From Aromatoleum anaerobium (GTDB taxonomy: Bacteria; Pseudomonadota; Gammaproteobacteria; Burkholderiales; Rhodocyclaceae), in assembly GCF_012910705.2 (NCBI RefSeq), contig NZ_WTVG02000036.1, positions 1 to 64,000 on the forward strand: a stretch of 64,000 bases of DNA. The letters run 5' to 3'. The translations under genes were made by a program, and so were the position numbers. Below the pieces are notes generated by a model. The model worked only from the letters and a program-made list of their open reading frames with translations. It was not told the DNA's origin and made no database searches. The first letter of the stretch is position 1. Every line of letters begins with the position of its first letter. Positions 34,807 to 43,368 of the stretch are shown here, one piece after another.

Positions 34807-37131
34807 ATGAATATCAGGACGAAGGTCGAGCAGTTGTGCGCCAGAATGCATGACGAGCCGCAGTTCCCCACGCAGGGCCTCACCCTGTTCGTCGATCTCG
34901 AACGCCGTGAGACGCGCCGCAAATACCTGCCGCGCGACGTGCTGCAGACGTTCCTCGGCGGTCGCGGCGCGAACATGTACCTGCTCTACAACCTGCTGCA
35001 GGAAGAACGCGACGCCCTCGACCCCGAAGTGCCGCTGATCTTCGGTGCCGGCACGCTCACCGGGGACATGCCGGCCGCGACGCGCGGCAACTTCACCAGC
35101 CGCTCCCCTGAAAGCGACGCGATCCTCGACACCAACGGCGGCGACTACTTCCCGTCCTTCGTCAAGCGCCACGGCTACGACCACATCGTGCTGTACGGCC
35201 TGGCGCCGCAATGGACGCTGCTGCGCATCGCGCACGACGAAGTCCAGTTCCTCGACGCGACGCCTTACGTCGGCCTCGACAACCTCGAGATCCCCGGCGC
35301 AATCGAGCGCGACTTCGACTGCACCGAACGCAAGGACATGGCGCTCGCCCGTATCACGAGCGCGGGTGAAAACCTCGCGCTGTGCAGCGGCATCATGGGC
35401 GGCATCAAGGCGATCTGGGCGCGTGGCGGCGGCGGTGCGAAGATGGGCGCGCTGCACCTGAAAGCGATCATGGTGCACGGCAAGCCGGGCGACGCGCCGA
35501 AGGTCGCGGAGCTCAAGGCGCACAACAAGGTGATCGGCAAGAAGATCACCTCGACGTCGGTCATCAAGAACGCGCTCAAGCAGGTCGGCACGCCGTTCCT
35601 CTACAAGCCTTCGCGCGTGCTCGGCGCGCTGGGCACGATGAACAACCAGAAGACTGCATGGCACGAGACGCTCGACGCCGACAACTTCGACCCCTACCGC
35701 CCCGGTATGGACGGCTGCTATAAGTGCCCGGTGCATTGCCGCAACCTCAACGACATGACTCCCGAAGGCAAGGGCGGCTGGGGTTCGGCGGCACTGAAAG
35801 GCCTCAAGGGCAATGCGAGCTACGACAAGGCGCAGGCCGACATCGAGCACGGCAAAGAGCGCACCTACAACGGCATCCATGGCGACGGCCAGTTCGACAA
35901 GTACGACAAGGGCGACGGCCCCGAGTACGTCACCGTCGGCAAATTCGGCCCGATGATCGGGCTGAAGGAGCCGGAGCATGTGCTGCGCCTGAACAACATC
36001 CTCAACGACCTCGGCCTCGACTCGGCCTCGACCGGCAGCGCAATCGCATGGGCAATGGAACTGTGGCAGCGCGGCATCATCGACGCCAGTCACACCGGTG
36101 GCCTCGACCTGTCATGGGGCAACTACGAGACCGTCGAGAAACTGCTGTTCATGACGGCCAAGCGCGAAGGCTTCGGCGACACCATCGCGGATTCGTCGCG
36201 CGCCGTCGAGCGCGGCAAGTACCCGAAGGAAGCGCTCGATTACCGCATGGCGGTCAAGGGCCTGTTCCAGTCCGACCCGCACGACGCACGCATCCTCAAG
36301 GCGTTCGCGCTTGGCCTGTCGGTCGCGACGCGCGGCATGGACCATCTCAGGAACCGCGTGACGCTGGAGATCAACGCGCGCATCAACGACGACGCGGCAT
36401 TCAAGACGCAGCTCTACGGCGGCGCCGTCGTGCCGGAGCCGAACGGCTATGGAGGCAAGGAATTCGCGGTGCGTCGCTGCGAGAACACTTTCGCCGTCGG
36501 CGACTCGGTCGGCATGTGCCGCTTCAACACCAAGCTGTTCAACTCGCCCACCACGCCCGACTGCGGCGACTTCGCGACACAGGTGTCGACGGCCACCGAC
36601 GTGACGCTCAGCGCCGACGAGCTCAACGAAATCGGCCGCAACATCACCGGCATCGAGCGGCTGCTGAACTTCCGCCTCGGCCTGCGGGCGAAGGACGACA
36701 CGCTGCCGCGGCGCTGGTTCGACGAGGAAATCGAAGTCGGTCCGTTCAAGGGCGAGAAAGTCGATCGCAAGGAATTCGAGGCAATGAAGTCGCGCTTCTA
36801 CGCGGTCACGGGGCTCAATGCCGAAGGCGTGCCGAGCGCCGACTGGCACGAGCAGCTCGCCCACACGATGACCGGCTTTGCAGTCCGCGTCGAGCTGCCA
36901 AAGCCGCTTCCGGGCGCCCCCGACAAGGACGTCGTCATCGACGAGCCGGTATCGAACGTGATCGCGCTGCGCGAAGCCCTGCGCCGCCGGTTCCCGGAAG
37001 CGCAGGAGGAACTCGGCGATCATTCGTGGAACGTCGCGGTCAATGGCCGCATGGTACTGTCGGGCGAACGCGAGACCGCGTTGAACGACGGCGACCGGGT
37101 GACGCTGGTGCCGATCATCGCCGGCGGCTGA
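34807..37131 (+). CDS. Tungsten-dependent aldehyde:ferredoxin oxidoreductase with fused MoaD/ThiS-like C-terminus
   Basis: A 774-residue AOR-family enzyme that oxidises aldehydes to acids with a bis-pterin tungsten (or molybdenum) cofactor and one [4Fe-4S] cluster. The N-terminal pterin-binding domain has GGRGANMYLLYNLL near 51. Cluster cysteines are C304, C307, C311 (C-x2-C-x3-C) and C571. Residues 1-690 correspond to a full AOR; residues about 694-774 add a ubiquitin-like sulfur-carrier domain ending in Gly-Gly (VPIIAGG). In A. aromaticum the described Aor system has separate subunits. Here the promoter carries the MarR palindrome also found by the ferredoxin gene, the likely electron acceptor. 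Aromatic aldehydes are the inferred substrates. Confidence 0.9.
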   Translation: MNIRTKVEQLCARMHDEPQFPTQGLTLFVDLERRETRRKYLPRDVLQTFLGGRGANMYLLYNLLQEERDALDPEVPLIFGAGTLTGDMPAATRGNFTSRSPESDAILDTNGGDYFPSFVKRHGYDHIVLYGLAPQWTLLRIAHDEVQFLDATPYVGLDNLEIPGAIERDFDCTERKDMALARITSAGENLALCSGIMGGIKAIWARGGGGAKMGALHLKAIMVHGKPGDAPKVAELKAHNKVIGKKITSTSVIKNALKQVGTPFLYKPSRVLGALGTMNNQKTAWHETLDADNFDPYRPGMDGCYKCPVHCRNLNDMTPEGKGGWGSAALKGLKGNASYDKAQADIEHGKERTYNGIHGDGQFDKYDKGDGPEYVTVGKFGPMIGLKEPEHVLRLNNILNDLGLDSASTGSAIAWAMELWQRGIIDASHTGGLDLSWGNYETVEKLLFMTAKREGFGDTIADSSRAVERGKYPKEALDYRMAVKGLFQSDPHDARILKAFALGLSVATRGMDHLRNRVTLEINARINDDAAFKTQLYGGAVVPEPNGYGGKEFAVRRCENTFAVGDSVGMCRFNTKLFNSPTTPDCGDFATQVSTATDVTLSADELNEIGRNITGIERLLNFRLGLRAKDDTLPRRWFDEEIEVGPFKGEKVDRKEFEAMKSRFYAVTGLNAEGVPSADWHEQLAHTMTGFAVRVELPKPLPGAPDKDVVIDEPVSNVIALREALRRRFPEAQEELGDHSWNVAVNGRMVLSGERETALNDGDRVTLVPIIAGG

Positions 37132-37174
37132 GGTCACGGCCGCCGATCGGCCGCGGCCGGACAGTAAAGAGCGC

Positions 37175-37209
37175 CACAGCGCCCCGCCAGTCGCGGGGCG
37201 CTGTGCTTT
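37175..37209 (+). terminator. Intrinsic terminator of the aldehyde oxidoreductase gene
   Basis: A 13-base perfect stem (CACAGCGCCCCGC / GCGGGGCGCTGTG) with loop CAGTC followed by CTTTT, 43 bases after the stop. Confidence 0.9.
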
Positions 37210-37338
37210 TGGGGCCCGGATCGGGCCGCATTGCTCCGGCCTGCTGCACCACCTCCACCCCTGCGGATCGCGCCACTGCGGGTTCGTTGTCTATGATCAG
37301 ACAAACGGCCCTGCCGACATCGCCGAAGGAGACGGATC

Positions 37339-38064
37339 ATGCAGACGAAAGATGACATCGTGCGCCGCATTCTTGCCGCACTCGAGCGCGGCGCACATAT
37401 CGATCCCGTTCTTTATCCGCTCGAGGTGAGCGCTGCCGCAGACGGCGCAGTGACCCTGTCGGGCGAGGTACCGGCAATCGCGAACAAGCGACGCGCGGTT
37501 GCGGCCGCCACCGAGGTCGAGGGTGTGCGGGCGGTCATCGATCGGCTGCGGATTCCACCGGCCGTGGAGGCAGGCGACGGGGCGATCCGCGACGCGGCCT
37601 GCAAATGGATTTCGCGCGACGTGGATTTCTTCAACTGCACGCTGCGGGTGCTGAGTTCGGGCCGTCTGGAAGTGCTGCGCGACGCGAGTGTCGATCCGAG
37701 CGGGGCCATCGATATCGCCGTCGAGGGCGGCGTGATCACGCTGAGCGGCCACGTCATCAGCCTGTCCCACAAACGCCTGGCGGGCGTGCTGGCGTGGTGG
37801 GCGCGCGGCTGTCGCGACGTGGACAACGCGCTCGAAATCAGGCCTCCGGAAGAGGACAATGACGAGGAAGTCGTCGAAGCGATGCGTCTCGTGCTCGAAA
37901 CCGACCCGCTCGTGCATGCGGAGCAGATCGCCGTCGGCAGTCGCGATTTCGTCATCACGCTCAAGGGCGTCGTCTCCTCCGAGGACGAACGCCAGCGCGC
38001 CGAACTGGACGCGTGGTATCTGCACGGCGTCAGGGCGGTGATCAACGAGATCGAGGTACGCTGA
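37339..38064 (+). CDS. BON-domain protein
   Basis: A 241-residue protein with three BON-type modules (about residues 4-72, 82-165 and 172-241), each with the VTLSGEV/ITLSGHV/ITLKGVV strand-turn pattern and the VRAVI-type end. BON domains bind membranes or lipids; proteins of this layout are usually periplasmic, but no signal peptide is visible here. The ATG at 37339 is preceded by GAAGGAG. It starts after a strong terminator and shows no link to the catabolic genes. Function unknown. Confidence 0.85.
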   Translation: MQTKDDIVRRILAALERGAHIDPVLYPLEVSAAADGAVTLSGEVPAIANKRRAVAAATEVEGVRAVIDRLRIPPAVEAGDGAIRDAACKWISRDVDFFNCTLRVLSSGRLEVLRDASVDPSGAIDIAVEGGVITLSGHVISLSHKRLAGVLAWWARGCRDVDNALEIRPPEEDNDEEVVEAMRLVLETDPLVHAEQIAVGSRDFVITLKGVVSSEDERQRAELDAWYLHGVRAVINEIEVR

Positions 38065-38152
38065 ACCGGCCTGCCCGCTCGTCTGCCCGACCTGCCGGTC
38101 CGGCGTGTCGGCTCACCCGCGCGATAAACCGTCAGGAGATATACGTTCCAGC

Positions 38153-38551
38153 ATGGCAGACGCCGAAAACACCGACCGCATGCGCCTCGACAAATGGCTG
38201 TGGGCGGCGCGTTTTTACAAGACCCGCTCGCTCGCCAGCCAGTCGGTCGAGGCCGGCCACGTCAGGCTCAACGGTCACGCCGTCAAGCCCGCGCGGGACG
38301 TGCGCTCGGGCGACATGCTCGAGATCGTCGCGGGCGATGCGCACTGGACGGTCATCGTGCGCGGTCTCAACGAACAGCGGCGCCCCGCCCCGGAAGCACG
38401 GGAGCTGTACGAGGAGACCATCGAAAGCAGTGAACGGCGCGCGGCGGAAAAGGAAAACCGCCGGCTCGCGCCGGTACCGGGGAGCGATCTGCGCGGGCGC
38501 CCGACGAAGAAGGCGCGGCGGCAGATCAGGGGATTCAACGAAAGCGGGTGA
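38153..38551 (+). CDS. hslR: S4-domain RNA-binding protein, Hsp15 (HslR) family
   Basis: A 132-residue protein with an N-terminal S4 domain (MRLDKWLWAARFYKTRSLA, then VRLNG and KPARDVRSGDML) and a basic C-terminal tail (RPTKKARRQIRGF). This is the Hsp15 layout: heat-shock Hsp15 binds free 50S subunits carrying stalled nascent chains. The ATG at 38153 is preferred to 38105. Housekeeping gene, convergent with thioredoxin. Confidence 0.9.
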   Translation: MADAENTDRMRLDKWLWAARFYKTRSLASQSVEAGHVRLNGHAVKPARDVRSGDMLEIVAGDAHWTVIVRGLNEQRRPAPEARELYEETIESSERRAAEKENRRLAPVPGSDLRGRPTKKARRQIRGFNESG

Positions 38552-38563
38552 AGGCCGCGCGCA

Positions 38564-38896
38564 TCACGCTTCCGTATCGATCCGCGCGAGCGCCTCTGCG
38601 ATCGCTTTCGCCTCCACAGGGCGGACCAGGCGGGCGACTTCCCTTCCCTCGTTGAGGAAGATCAGTGTCGGCCACAGCTTGACGCCGAACGAGCGGCCCA
38701 GCTTGCGTCCTTTGCCGTCTTCGATCCTGATATGTCGCACCCCCGGATGGCGGGCGAACGCGGCGGCAATCGGCGCTTGCGCCGCCTGGCAATACCCGCA
38801 CCAGTTCGCACCGAACTCGACCACGGTGGGCGCCTGCAGCGCATCGATCTCGGTGCGGTCGGGGGCGGTCGCGGAATAGGCGGTGTTCGTCGTCAT
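38564..38896 (-). CDS. Thioredoxin-family protein
   Basis: A 110-residue single-domain thioredoxin with active site WCGYC (near residue 34) in VVEFGANWCGYCQAAQAP and cis-proline in LWPTLIFLNEG. The active-site dipeptide GY instead of GP suggests a different redox potential from TrxA. No signal peptide, so cytoplasmic. The ATG at 38896 follows GGGAGGA. Convergent with hslR. Confidence 0.92.
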   Translation of the reverse strand: MTTNTAYSATAPDRTEIDALQAPTVVEFGANWCGYCQAAQAPIAAAFARHPGVRHIRIEDGKGRKLGRSFGVKLWPTLIFLNEGREVARLVRPVEAKAIAEALARIDTEA

Positions 38897-38949
38897 GTTT
38901 TTTCCTCCCGGCAAAGTCTGGTGCCGGAAAGGTACATCAAAAAGCGGAC

Positions 38950-39118
38950 CCGAAGGCTCGCTGAAAGCGCGAGGCTCAGCTGCTCGCCCGAAGGCAGGAA
39001 CGCATAGCTGTAGCTCGCGTAGTAGGTCTGCGCCGCCGTCGGCGTCCAGATCAAGCTGAAACGCGGGCTAACTTCCTCGTCGGTGCTGGATGTATCGGCG
39101 TTCGCGCTGCCGCGGGAG
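38950..39118 (-). pseudogene. Fragment of a TonB-dependent receptor
   Basis: On the minus strand a stretch without start codon reads DEEVSPRFSLIWTPTAAQ then TYYASYSYAFLPSGEQ, matching the conserved beta-barrel segment of siderophore-type TonB receptors (S-P-R-x-G-L ... YASYS-x-S-F-x-P). Only about 55 codons of an approximately 700-codon family remain, with no plug domain. It is a decayed remnant between thioredoxin and thioesterase genes. Confidence 0.55.
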
Positions 39119-39154
39119 ACCGGCCCCTACCCGTTTTGTTCCTTTCGGACTGCC

Positions 39155-39586
39155 TCAGGACTTCGGCCACAGGATCATCTGGGTGCAGCGGAACAGCGCG
39201 AGTTTGCGCCCGCTCGCCTCGTCGGTCACGACGGCGTCCCATACCTGCGTGCTCTTGCCGAGGTGCTGCGCGGTCGCCACACACGCGATGCTCCCGTCCC
39301 TGACCGTGCCGAGATGGTTGCTCTTCAGTTCGATCGTCGTGAACGATTCGGCGCCGTCCGGCAGGTGCGCCATCGTGCCGTAGCCGCAAGTGGTGTCGGC
39401 CAGCGCCACGATGCTTGCCGCGTGGAGAAAATTGTTTGGTGCGAAATGCAGCTGCCTGACCGGCATCCGGCTGCTGAGCGCACCCTGCCCCACGGAAAGG
39501 ATTTCGATGCCGAGGTAGCCCGGCAGGTATTCGCTGCCGCGCTCGTTGAGCACGTCGAGTGTTACATCGGAGCGGAGTCGGCTCAT
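39155..39586 (-). CDS. Hotdog-fold thioesterase, PaaI type
   Basis: A 143-residue hotdog thioesterase: HFAPNNFLHAASIVALADTTCGYG contains the conserved N-x-x-x-H-G/A pattern and the catalytic acid position, followed by ELKSNHLGTVRDGSI. The family hydrolyses aryl- or acyl-CoA to free CoA. In an organism channelling many aromatics through CoA esters it could relieve CoA trapping (inference). The ATG at 39586 follows AAGGA. Confidence 0.85.
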   Translation of the reverse strand: MSRLRSDVTLDVLNERGSEYLPGYLGIEILSVGQGALSSRMPVRQLHFAPNNFLHAASIVALADTTCGYGTMAHLPDGAESFTTIELKSNHLGTVRDGSIACVATAQHLGKSTQVWDAVVTDEASGRKLALFRCTQMILWPKS

Positions 39587-39650
39587 TGCTGTCCTTGAGG
39601 GGGACCCCGGCCGCATACGCCGGGGGATATCGACTGATGCTTGCGGTCCG

Positions 39651-39863
39651 TCAGAACGGCAGGCGACGCTTCGGAGGCAGCGCAGGCTTTCCGTCCCGTG
39701 CGGCAGGCGCGGCCTTTACCGGCTTGCGCGGCAGATTCATCTCGTCGCGCGCGAACCGGACTTTGCCTTCCAGTTCGCAACCGCGCATGCCGGGCGAACA
39801 GACCGCGCCCTGCACCCGCTGACAAATTCCCTTCAGATCGTGAGGGCAACTCCAGGCACTCAT
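39651..39863 (-). CDS. Hypothetical small cysteine-containing protein
   Basis: A 70-residue protein with four cysteines in the N-terminal half (WSC, GIC, AVC, RGC) and a basic proline-rich tail (ALPPKRRLPF). The spacing is not that of a known iron-sulfur or zinc motif, but four cysteines in 30 residues suggest metal binding. ATG at 39863 (GTG at 39875 is an alternative). Not recognised. Confidence 0.5.
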   Translation of the reverse strand: MSAWSCPHDLKGICQRVQGAVCSPGMRGCELEGKVRFARDEMNLPRKPVKAAPAARDGKPALPPKRRLPF

Positions 39864-39875
39864 GTCGTCAAACAC

Positions 39876-40291
39876 TCCGCTTCAAGATCGGACAAACCGC
39901 TTACGCCCCTGGCCACACGACTCGGGCAAGGCCTGTCGTGACACCCCAAAACATGGTCAAGAACCGGCCGGGGCGCGCAACACGGCTGTTCGCAGTAAAA
40001 AATAACCGGCCACCAGCCTAACGCAACGGCGGCGCCGTCTCAAGAACTACGCCGGATAAATGCGGGCGGACAAGCGATCGTGAGACCTCCGAACCGGGCG
40101 TTTGAACGGCAACCAACAAGATCAACCATCGAATCCTGGCCCGGCTGCGTGTGGTCATTGAATCTGCCCAAGGGTAATAATTGGCATGTAAGGCAAGAAG
40201 CGCGACAAGGTACGCGCGGGAAAGAGGAAAATCACTCTCGGTAGTGGATATCCTCATATTGGTAAGTTTCCTGACGCAAGCCAACAGTGCA
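39876..40291. other. Intergenic region, no feature recognised
   Basis: About 415 bases before the GGDEF gene. The GGDEF frame is open from 40181 but shows no family similarity before 40292. No promoter of clear consensus was identified. Confidence 0.5.
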
Positions 40292-41350
40292 ATGAACGAA
40301 CTTCTTCGACAGTTAGAGAGCATTTCGGCATGTCGCGATCGCGATCTTCTGGCTATAAGCCTGGTCTCGACCCTGAAAACCGTTTTCAGACCCGGTACCG
40401 TTCGGCTGTACAGGCTGAGCAGCAATGTCGGCGCCGAATCCCAGGTAACGATTGTGGTCGCCGCTTCCGACGCCGGGGTTGAGTTCCGTGAAAAGGCCGG
40501 CGAGGACGAGCGGGGCGAGCCGCTTGCGGCGCATCCGCTGATCACTGCGGCAGCGCGCGATTCGAGGCCGGTCTGGAAAGCCGGGCCGACGCACAGCGAT
40601 TGCGTCTTCCCCTTGCCGGACGCAGGCAATTCCAATCTTTGCATCCTCGCGGTAATGGGCCTTCCACCGCTGGTTCAGGTTGAACGCGAAGCGCTCGAGC
40701 AATTCGTCAAGATCTACGTGAACTTCATCGGCCTTCTCGACTACAGCGAACGCGACTCGCTGACCGGACTGCTCAACCGCAAAACCTTTGACGAAGCCTT
40801 CGACCGCATGCTGGCCCGTATTCCCGTTGACGTGGCGCTGGAACCGCCCGCAGAACGGCGGGGCGAGCGACCGCCCGACGACCCCCGCTGGATCGGGGTT
40901 ATCGATATCGACCACTTCAAGCGCGTCAATGACACGTACGGTCACCTGTTCGGTGACGAAGTCCTGCTTCGCGTCGCGAACGTCATGAAAACCGCGTTTC
41001 GCCGGACCGATCGATTATTCCGGTTTGGTGGCGAAGAATTCGTGGTCATGCTCCAGCCCACGCCACAGGAACACGTGTTCAACATTTTCGACCGTTTCCG
41101 GCAAATGCTCGAAAAACATGAGTTCCCGCAAATCGGGCAGATTACATGCAGTCTCGGCTTCACCCGGGTTGATCCGGCAGCCGCCCCGACGGACATCCTC
41201 GGCAGCGCCGATCAGGCGTTGTATTTTGCGAAGGAGCACGGCCGCAACCAGACGCGGAACTTCGAGCAATTGGTAGCCGAGGGATTGATTGTCTTGCAGC
41301 AGGCCGAGGCGACCCAGACCGGCCCCGATCTCGACGCACTCTTCGGCTAG
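40292..41350 (+). CDS. Diguanylate cyclase (GGDEF domain)
   Basis: A 352-residue protein. Residues about 1-150 form a GAF-like sensory region; the GGDEF domain follows (DSLTGLLNRKTFDEAF at about 155, IGVIDIDHFKRVNDTYGH, RFGGEEF at 244-250). The catalytic motif is intact (GGEEF 246-250) and an RxxD inhibitory site (RRTD, 237-240) lies exactly five residues before it, so it should make cyclic di-GMP with product inhibition. An insertion of about 20 Pro/Arg-rich residues (around 183-200) interrupts the early part of the domain. Start at 40292 is uncertain; 40181 is possible. Confidence 0.88.
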   Translation: MNELLRQLESISACRDRDLLAISLVSTLKTVFRPGTVRLYRLSSNVGAESQVTIVVAASDAGVEFREKAGEDERGEPLAAHPLITAAARDSRPVWKAGPTHSDCVFPLPDAGNSNLCILAVMGLPPLVQVEREALEQFVKIYVNFIGLLDYSERDSLTGLLNRKTFDEAFDRMLARIPVDVALEPPAERRGERPPDDPRWIGVIDIDHFKRVNDTYGHLFGDEVLLRVANVMKTAFRRTDRLFRFGGEEFVVMLQPTPQEHVFNIFDRFRQMLEKHEFPQIGQITCSLGFTRVDPAAAPTDILGSADQALYFAKEHGRNQTRNFEQLVAEGLIVLQQAEATQTGPDLDALFG

Positions 41351-41387
41351 CGGCTCTGCGCCGGCGCGGATCACTGCAGGATATCGC

Positions 41388-43289
41388 TCACCGCAACGCC
41401 CGGGCGACGAAATGGCGGGGGACACTGGGGCGGGGGACGCGGTCGGAAAACCAGCTGCGAACGTCTTCTTCCAGGCCGATGCCGTGCATGTAGTTGTACA
41501 GCGCCTTGTTGAGGGCAACGCCCAGAACGTCGTGGTCGACGCCGGTCGGGTCGACGAAGCGGACGTCGTTCCTGGCAAAGGAGCCCGGCGGCAGCGGCAC
41601 GAGCGTGACACCGTATTCCTCCGGGCGCTGGCCCACCGGTGAATGCACGGTGCAGGCGAAGCGATGGAAAAACCCCGACTGGATGCAGCCGGCTGCGAAA
41701 AGCTGCCGCACGTATTCGAGCGCATCCACCGTGTCCTGCACGGTCTGGGTCGGAAACCCGTACATCAGGTAGGCGTGGACGAGGATGCCGGCTTCGCTGA
41801 AACCGTGCGTGACGCGCGCGACCTGCTCGACCGAGACGCCTTTGTTCATGAGTTTCAGCAGACGATCCGACGCGACTTCGAGACCGCCGGAAATCGCGAT
41901 GCAGCCGCTGTCGGCCAGCAGCCGGCACAGCTGCGGCGTGAAGGATTTTTCGAAGCGGATGTTGCCCCACCACGAGATCGCACGGCGGCGGGCCAGAAGC
42001 TCCTGCGCGAGCGCCTTCAATGCCTTCGGCGGCGCGGCTTCGTCGACGAAATGGAAACCCGTCTGCCCGGTCTCGTCGATGATCGCCTCGATGCGGTCGA
42101 CGAGCGTCGTCGCGGCCACGCCGTCGTAGCGCGAGATGTAGTCGAGGCTGACGTCGCAGAAACTGCACTTTTTCCAGTAGCAGCCGTGCGCGACGGTGAG
42201 CTTGTTCCAGCGCCCGTCTGACCACAGCCGGTGCATCGGGTTGAGCATGTCGAGGACCGAAAGGTAGCGGTCCAGCGGCAGGCCGTCCCAGGTCGGCGTG
42301 CCGACTTCGGCGAACGCGATGTCGGCTTCGTCGAAGTGGATGTAACGCACCGTCGCAGCGTCGCCGCGCACGAAAGTGCGCACCAGCCGCTCCCGCGGAC
42401 GTGCGCCGGCGAGGTGATCGAGCAGCGCCAGGATCGGGCGCTCGCCGTCGTCGAGCGTCACGTAGTCGAAATAATCGAACACCCGCGGTTCGCGCAGATC
42501 CCGCAACTCGGTGTTCACGAATCCGCCGCCGAGGACAGTGACGATCGCCGGGTCGTGTTCCTTGATCGCCTGCGCGATGCGGAACGCCGCGTAGACGGCC
42601 CCCGGGAACGGCACCGACAGCAGCACGAGCTGCGGCGCATGGCGTGCGATCGCGTCGAGCGTCAGTTCGCGCAGCGTGCGATCGACGAGATTGAGCGGCG
42701 CCGCGAGCGCTTCGGCGAGCGGATCGAAAGTCGGCTGGCTCTGCGCCAGCGATTCGGCGTAGCGCACGAACTCGAAGCGCGGGTCGACGGCCTCGCGCAG
42801 CACGTCGGCGACGTCGTTCAGATACAGCGTCGCCAGATGCCGCGCGCGATCCTGCAGCCCGAGCGCGCCGAACGCCCACGCGAGCGGATCGCCTCCGTCC
42901 GGGTCGACATAGACGTCGAGCGATTCGAAGCGCGAGCCTTCGGGCAGGAAGCTGCGCCCGGCAATACGATGCGCGACGGTCGGATCGCGCCCCTGCAGGA
43001 ACGCGATCGCGGGTCCGATCGTCGTCCGGTAGCGGTCGAATTGCGCGAGGAAAGCCTGCACGCGCGGCGGGCGTTCGCATTCGGGCGTCGCTTCGATGCC
43101 GTCGCGGATCGCCGTGAGGCCATCACCGGAAAACAGCCGCAGCACGAGTGCCAGTGCCAGATCCTCCTGCACCGCGTCGACGCCGCGCGAGCGCAGGAAG
43201 CCGGTCAGGTACGCGGTGGACGGGTACGGCGTGTTGAGTTGCGTCATCGGCGGGATCACCGACAAAACGCGCAGGGAGGTGTCTGACAT
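41388..43289 (-). CDS. B12-binding domain radical SAM protein
   Basis: A 633-residue protein. A cobalamin-binding-like Rossmann domain lies at about residues 180-300 (LVLLSVPFPGAVYAAFRIAQ, VTVLGGGFVN). The radical SAM domain follows, with cluster cysteines C370, C375 and C378, giving C-x4-C-x2-C in GCYWKKCSFCD rather than the usual C-x3-C-x2-C. The substrate is unknown; such enzymes methylate or rearrange unactivated carbons. It is divergent from a polysaccharide pyruvyl transferase gene with 79 bases between starts, suggesting a shared role in modifying a cell-surface or secondary compound (inference). Confidence 0.82.
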   Translation of the reverse strand: MSDTSLRVLSVIPPMTQLNTPYPSTAYLTGFLRSRGVDAVQEDLALALVLRLFSGDGLTAIRDGIEATPECERPPRVQAFLAQFDRYRTTIGPAIAFLQGRDPTVAHRIAGRSFLPEGSRFESLDVYVDPDGGDPLAWAFGALGLQDRARHLATLYLNDVADVLREAVDPRFEFVRYAESLAQSQPTFDPLAEALAAPLNLVDRTLRELTLDAIARHAPQLVLLSVPFPGAVYAAFRIAQAIKEHDPAIVTVLGGGFVNTELRDLREPRVFDYFDYVTLDDGERPILALLDHLAGARPRERLVRTFVRGDAATVRYIHFDEADIAFAEVGTPTWDGLPLDRYLSVLDMLNPMHRLWSDGRWNKLTVAHGCYWKKCSFCDVSLDYISRYDGVAATTLVDRIEAIIDETGQTGFHFVDEAAPPKALKALAQELLARRRAISWWGNIRFEKSFTPQLCRLLADSGCIAISGGLEVASDRLLKLMNKGVSVEQVARVTHGFSEAGILVHAYLMYGFPTQTVQDTVDALEYVRQLFAAGCIQSGFFHRFACTVHSPVGQRPEEYGVTLVPLPPGSFARNDVRFVDPTGVDHDVLGVALNKALYNYMHGIGLEEDVRSWFSDRVPRPSVPRHFVARALR

Positions 43290-43368
43290 CAGCTCGGGGA
43301 GTTGCTCGGGCCGGACATTCTAGAGGCAATCGGCGCGCTTCGGCTGCGCCCGAACAAAGGAGTCAGCC

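Noticed and set aside
34750-36093. Minus-strand frame of 447 codons across the aldehyde oxidoreductase promoter
   Set aside because: Composition shows the usual antisense bias; promoter, operator and motifs support the plus-strand gene.
39051-39389. 112-codon minus-strand frame overlapping the thioesterase
   Set aside because: Antisense-type composition; the thioesterase frame and the TonB fragment frame account for the region.
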